Of a stretch of DNA of 8,245 nucleotides, positions 6,544 to 8,245 are shown in pieces. The notes beneath the pieces were generated by a model. The model made no database searches. It had not been told where the DNA came from and saw only the letters and a list, made by a program, of their open reading frames with translations. The DNA is from Synergistales bacterium. Lineage in GTDB: Bacteria; Synergistota; Synergistia; Synergistales; Thermovirgaceae. Each line of letters begins with the position of its first letter. The first letter of the stretch is position 1. The stretch is from assembly GCA_018434645.1 (NCBI GenBank), contig JAHDOX010000009.1, forward strand, positions 1-8,245. Direction: 5' to 3'. Both the position numbers and the translations under genes were made by a program.

Positions 6544-7589
6544 CGGTTATCGCCTGCCTTCTTTTCAAGTTCTGCGATCCGCTTTTCGAGATCCCTGATC
6601 TTTTTTGCGAACTCCGGCAGTCTTCCTAGCAACGCCTGTTTTTTCATTTCCAATGAATGGTCCCTTGCCGGGAAGCCGGAAACCACGGCGTTTGGGGGAA
6701 TGTCCCTGGTAGCGCCCCCGCAGGCCGCCACGGTGGCTTTCCTTCCGACTTTTACATGATCGGCCACACCGCTTCTTGCCGCCATGATGACTCCGTCTTC
6801 CAGTGTGGCGCTTCCGGCGATTCCGGTCATGGCAACGAGGATGCACCCCTTGCCTATTTTGGCGTTATGGCCTACGTGCACCTGATCGTCTATCACGGTT
6901 CCGTCATCGATAACCGTTTCTCCCATGGTGGCCCTGTCTATAGTGGAGCCGGCGCCGATTTCGACCCGATCGCCAATCCTGACTATACCAAGCTGTGGTA
7001 CCTTGACGGGTTCATCCCCCCGGCCCGGCAAAAAGCCGAATCCGTCGCAACCGATTACTGCTCTAGCATGGATAAGGCAATCTTCTCCCACACGCGTACC
7101 ATGATACAGCACGACACCGGGCTCCACGTAAGTCCCGCGCCCTATTTCGACATCTTTGCCTGCAAAAACTCCGGCTTCGAGCACGACACCAGGTTTTATC
7201 CTGCAAAGCTCGTCGACGACGCAGAAAGGCCCTATATGGGCTTCGGGTGATATTTCCGCACTTTCGGCGATCAATGCCGTCGGGTGGACACCCGGTTCAG
7301 GCCTCTCTTTCGCCTCGAAAAAAGCCAACACCCTGGCGAAAGCATACTGCGGGTCTTCGACCTCAATCCTGTCCCTGTCGTCTTCGATCCACCCCGGCAA
7401 GCAGATGACCGGAACGCCTTGTGCCAAATCGCGCAGAGCGCGCTTCTCCCAGACGGCAGTCACCATATCGGGCGACGACCCATTCGGTAGCTGGACGCCG
7501 CATATCCGCCTGTCGGGGTTTCCCACTACCTTGCCGGAACCGATAAGCCCGACAAGGCGTCCCAAAGTTGTTGATCTTTTTTGCATCAT
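6540..7589 (-). CDS. lpxD: UDP-3-O-acylglucosamine N-acyltransferase LpxD
   Basis: Left-handed beta-helix acyltransferase that adds the N-linked 3-hydroxyacyl chain from ACP to UDP-3-O-acylglucosamine, giving UDP-2,3-diacylglucosamine. The 349 residues show an N-terminal uridine-binding domain (about 1-95), hexapeptide repeats from VHPTALIAESAEI (starting near 101) to about 310, and the active-site block DDQVHVGHNAKIGKGC, where H241 corresponds to catalytic H239 of E. coli. The GCDGFGF motif (180-186) is typical of LpxD. The last about 35 residues are a charged helix with heptad-like Leu/Ile (KKIRDLEKRIAELEKKAGD), matching the C-terminal helical part of the family. The start is the first of two adjacent ATGs, with GAGGT seven bases upstream. 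It follows the unknown ORF after 22 nt and overlaps lpxC by 4 nt. Confidence 0.97.
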   Translation of the reverse strand: MMQKRSTTLGRLVGLIGSGKVVGNPDRRICGVQLPNGSSPDMVTAVWEKRALRDLAQGVPVICLPGWIEDDRDRIEVEDPQYAFARVLAFFEAKERPEPGVHPTALIAESAEISPEAHIGPFCVVDELCRIKPGVVLEAGVFAGKDVEIGRGTYVEPGVVLYHGTRVGEDCLIHARAVIGCDGFGFLPGRGDEPVKVPQLGIVRIGDRVEIGAGSTIDRATMGETVIDDGTVIDDQVHVGHNAKIGKGCILVAMTGIAGSATLEDGVIMAARSGVADHVKVGRKATVAACGGATRDIPPNAVVSGFPARDHSLEMKKQALLGRLPEFAKKIRDLEKRIAELEKKAGDNR

Positions 7590-7611
7590 GAAAGCTACCT
7601 CGCAAGTTCGT

Positions 7612-8244
7612 CTACAAATTTCCTGTTATTCTCAGGCTCAGGTCTTCGCCATCGCGGCTGTCGTAATAGAGCTCCCAGGAAAGATGCTCGCCTATCATCC
7701 ATCCCAGGACGGCCTCGGACTCTCCGTCTTCACGGAACCTGCCCCAGGCATATAATTTCGGCAGAATCTCATCAAACCAGATCCGGCCCCAATATTCGTC
7801 ATCTTCAAAGGAGCGTTCCACCCCTATCCAAATGTCTTGGTCGAACTTCCATCTCAGTCCGGCCCTGGGGTCGACGTCGCCGTCGTTGACCTTTATGATA
7901 AATTCGCCGTAACCCTCGATCTCCCAGCCACTGAAAGGCTGTATGATCCGGCCTGCATGTATGCCGGCTTCCGGATGCCGCTCGTCGGACCCCGCGTAAA
8001 CTCCCAGCCATGCCTGCAAGGTATAACGTGAACTCTCCACCTGCACGTCCACCGGCGCGATTCGGTCAGGCCTTATATTTACTTCTACCTTTCCCTCAAG
8101 CTTCCTCGCGGCCCATCTTTCTTCGAGAGAGGCTGCGATGTAGGCTTCGATGCTCTTTTCGTGCCTGGCAACCCAGGCCGCGGGGAGCCCGATGATCTGT
8201 GAAGTCACATCCAGGGTCTCCTCGTGTAGTTTCGACTGTAGTAC
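7612..8244 (-). CDS. Unrecognised Trp-rich, beta-strand-like protein; possibly C-terminal part of a larger gene
   Basis: The frame is open from the right edge to a TAG at 7614-7612, giving 210 visible residues. I do not recognise the family. From about residue 65 on, the chain looks like successive amphipathic beta-strands with Gly/Asp turns (for example GWEIEGYGEFIIKVND, GLRWKFDQDIWIGVERSF, YWGRIWF). Tryptophan is very frequent (11 in all). This resembles an outer-membrane barrel or a large periplasmic beta domain, though it ends in ITGNL rather than the aromatic residue typical of BAM substrates. No signal peptide is visible, which argues that the N-terminus lies beyond the window. Against that, a GTG at 8208 has GAGGAG nine bases upstream and would give a complete 198-residue protein. 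It ends 22 nt before lpxD, where many diderms carry bamA and ompH/skp. An envelope role is inference from shape and neighbours only. Confidence 0.7.
   Translation of the reverse strand, partial: VLQSKLHEETLDVTSQIIGLPAAWVARHEKSIEAYIAASLEERWAARKLEGKVEVNIRPDRIAPVDVQVESSRYTLQAWLGVYAGSDERHPEAGIHAGRIIQPFSGWEIEGYGEFIIKVNDGDVDPRAGLRWKFDQDIWIGVERSFEDDEYWGRIWFDEILPKLYAWGRFREDGESEAVLGWMIGEHLSWELYYDSRDGEDLSLRITGNL
8218..8223 (-). promoter_or_regulatory. Possible Shine-Dalgarno site for an internal GTG start at 8208
   Basis: GAGGAG on the minus strand lies nine bases before a GTG at 8208. It would make the unknown ORF a complete 198-residue gene. The frame also stays open to the right edge and no signal peptide follows the GTG, so the site may be chance. 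Confidence 0.3.
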
Positions 8245-8245
8245 A

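Overview
The window is a tightly packed block of genes for the early, conserved part of lipopolysaccharide (LPS) synthesis and export. Every gene lies on the minus strand, so transcription runs from the right edge to the left. The organism is a diderm bacterium of moderately high GC by eye. Using LpxI rather than LpxH for UDP-diacylglucosamine hydrolysis, placing kdsC and an LptF/G permease inside the lpx run, and having an lpxB-related gene directly after lpxB all argue against a gammaproteobacterium. They suggest a deep-branching diderm such as Synergistota, with Negativicutes as an alternative. This placement is inference from gene order and family membership, not from a phylogeny.

Layout in transcription order: (1) an unrecognised, Trp-rich, beta-strand-like ORF that may enter from the right edge (7612 to about 8244); (2) lpxD (6540-7589); (3) lpxC (5716-6543, GTG start); (4) fabZ (5240-5686); (5) lpxA (4434-5243); (6) kdsC-like HAD phosphatase (3943-4437); (7) LptF/LptG-family permease (2837-3961); (8) lpxI (2024-2830); (9) lpxB (906-2039); (10) a GTG-started LpxB-related glycosyltransferase running off the left edge (1-909).

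Together LpxA, LpxC, LpxD, LpxI and LpxB cover the whole route from UDP-GlcNAc to the lipid A disaccharide-1-phosphate. FabZ acts on the same 3-hydroxyacyl-ACP pool that LpxA and LpxD draw on. KdsC supplies 3-deoxy-D-manno-octulosonate (Kdo) for the inner core, and the LptF/G permease belongs to the LPS-extraction ABC transporter. LpxK, the Kdo transferase, the remaining kds genes and MsbA are not in view.

Six of the nine junctions are overlaps of 4 to 19 nt, and the largest gap is 29 nt (lpxC-fabZ). There is no room for an internal promoter in a non-coding gap, and I saw no terminator, tRNA, rRNA, mobile element, CRISPR array or long repeat. The part most worth a second look is the divergent LpxB relative at the left edge, which keeps the glycosyltransferase scaffold but has changed several LpxB signature motifs. 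The unknown ORF before lpxD is second.
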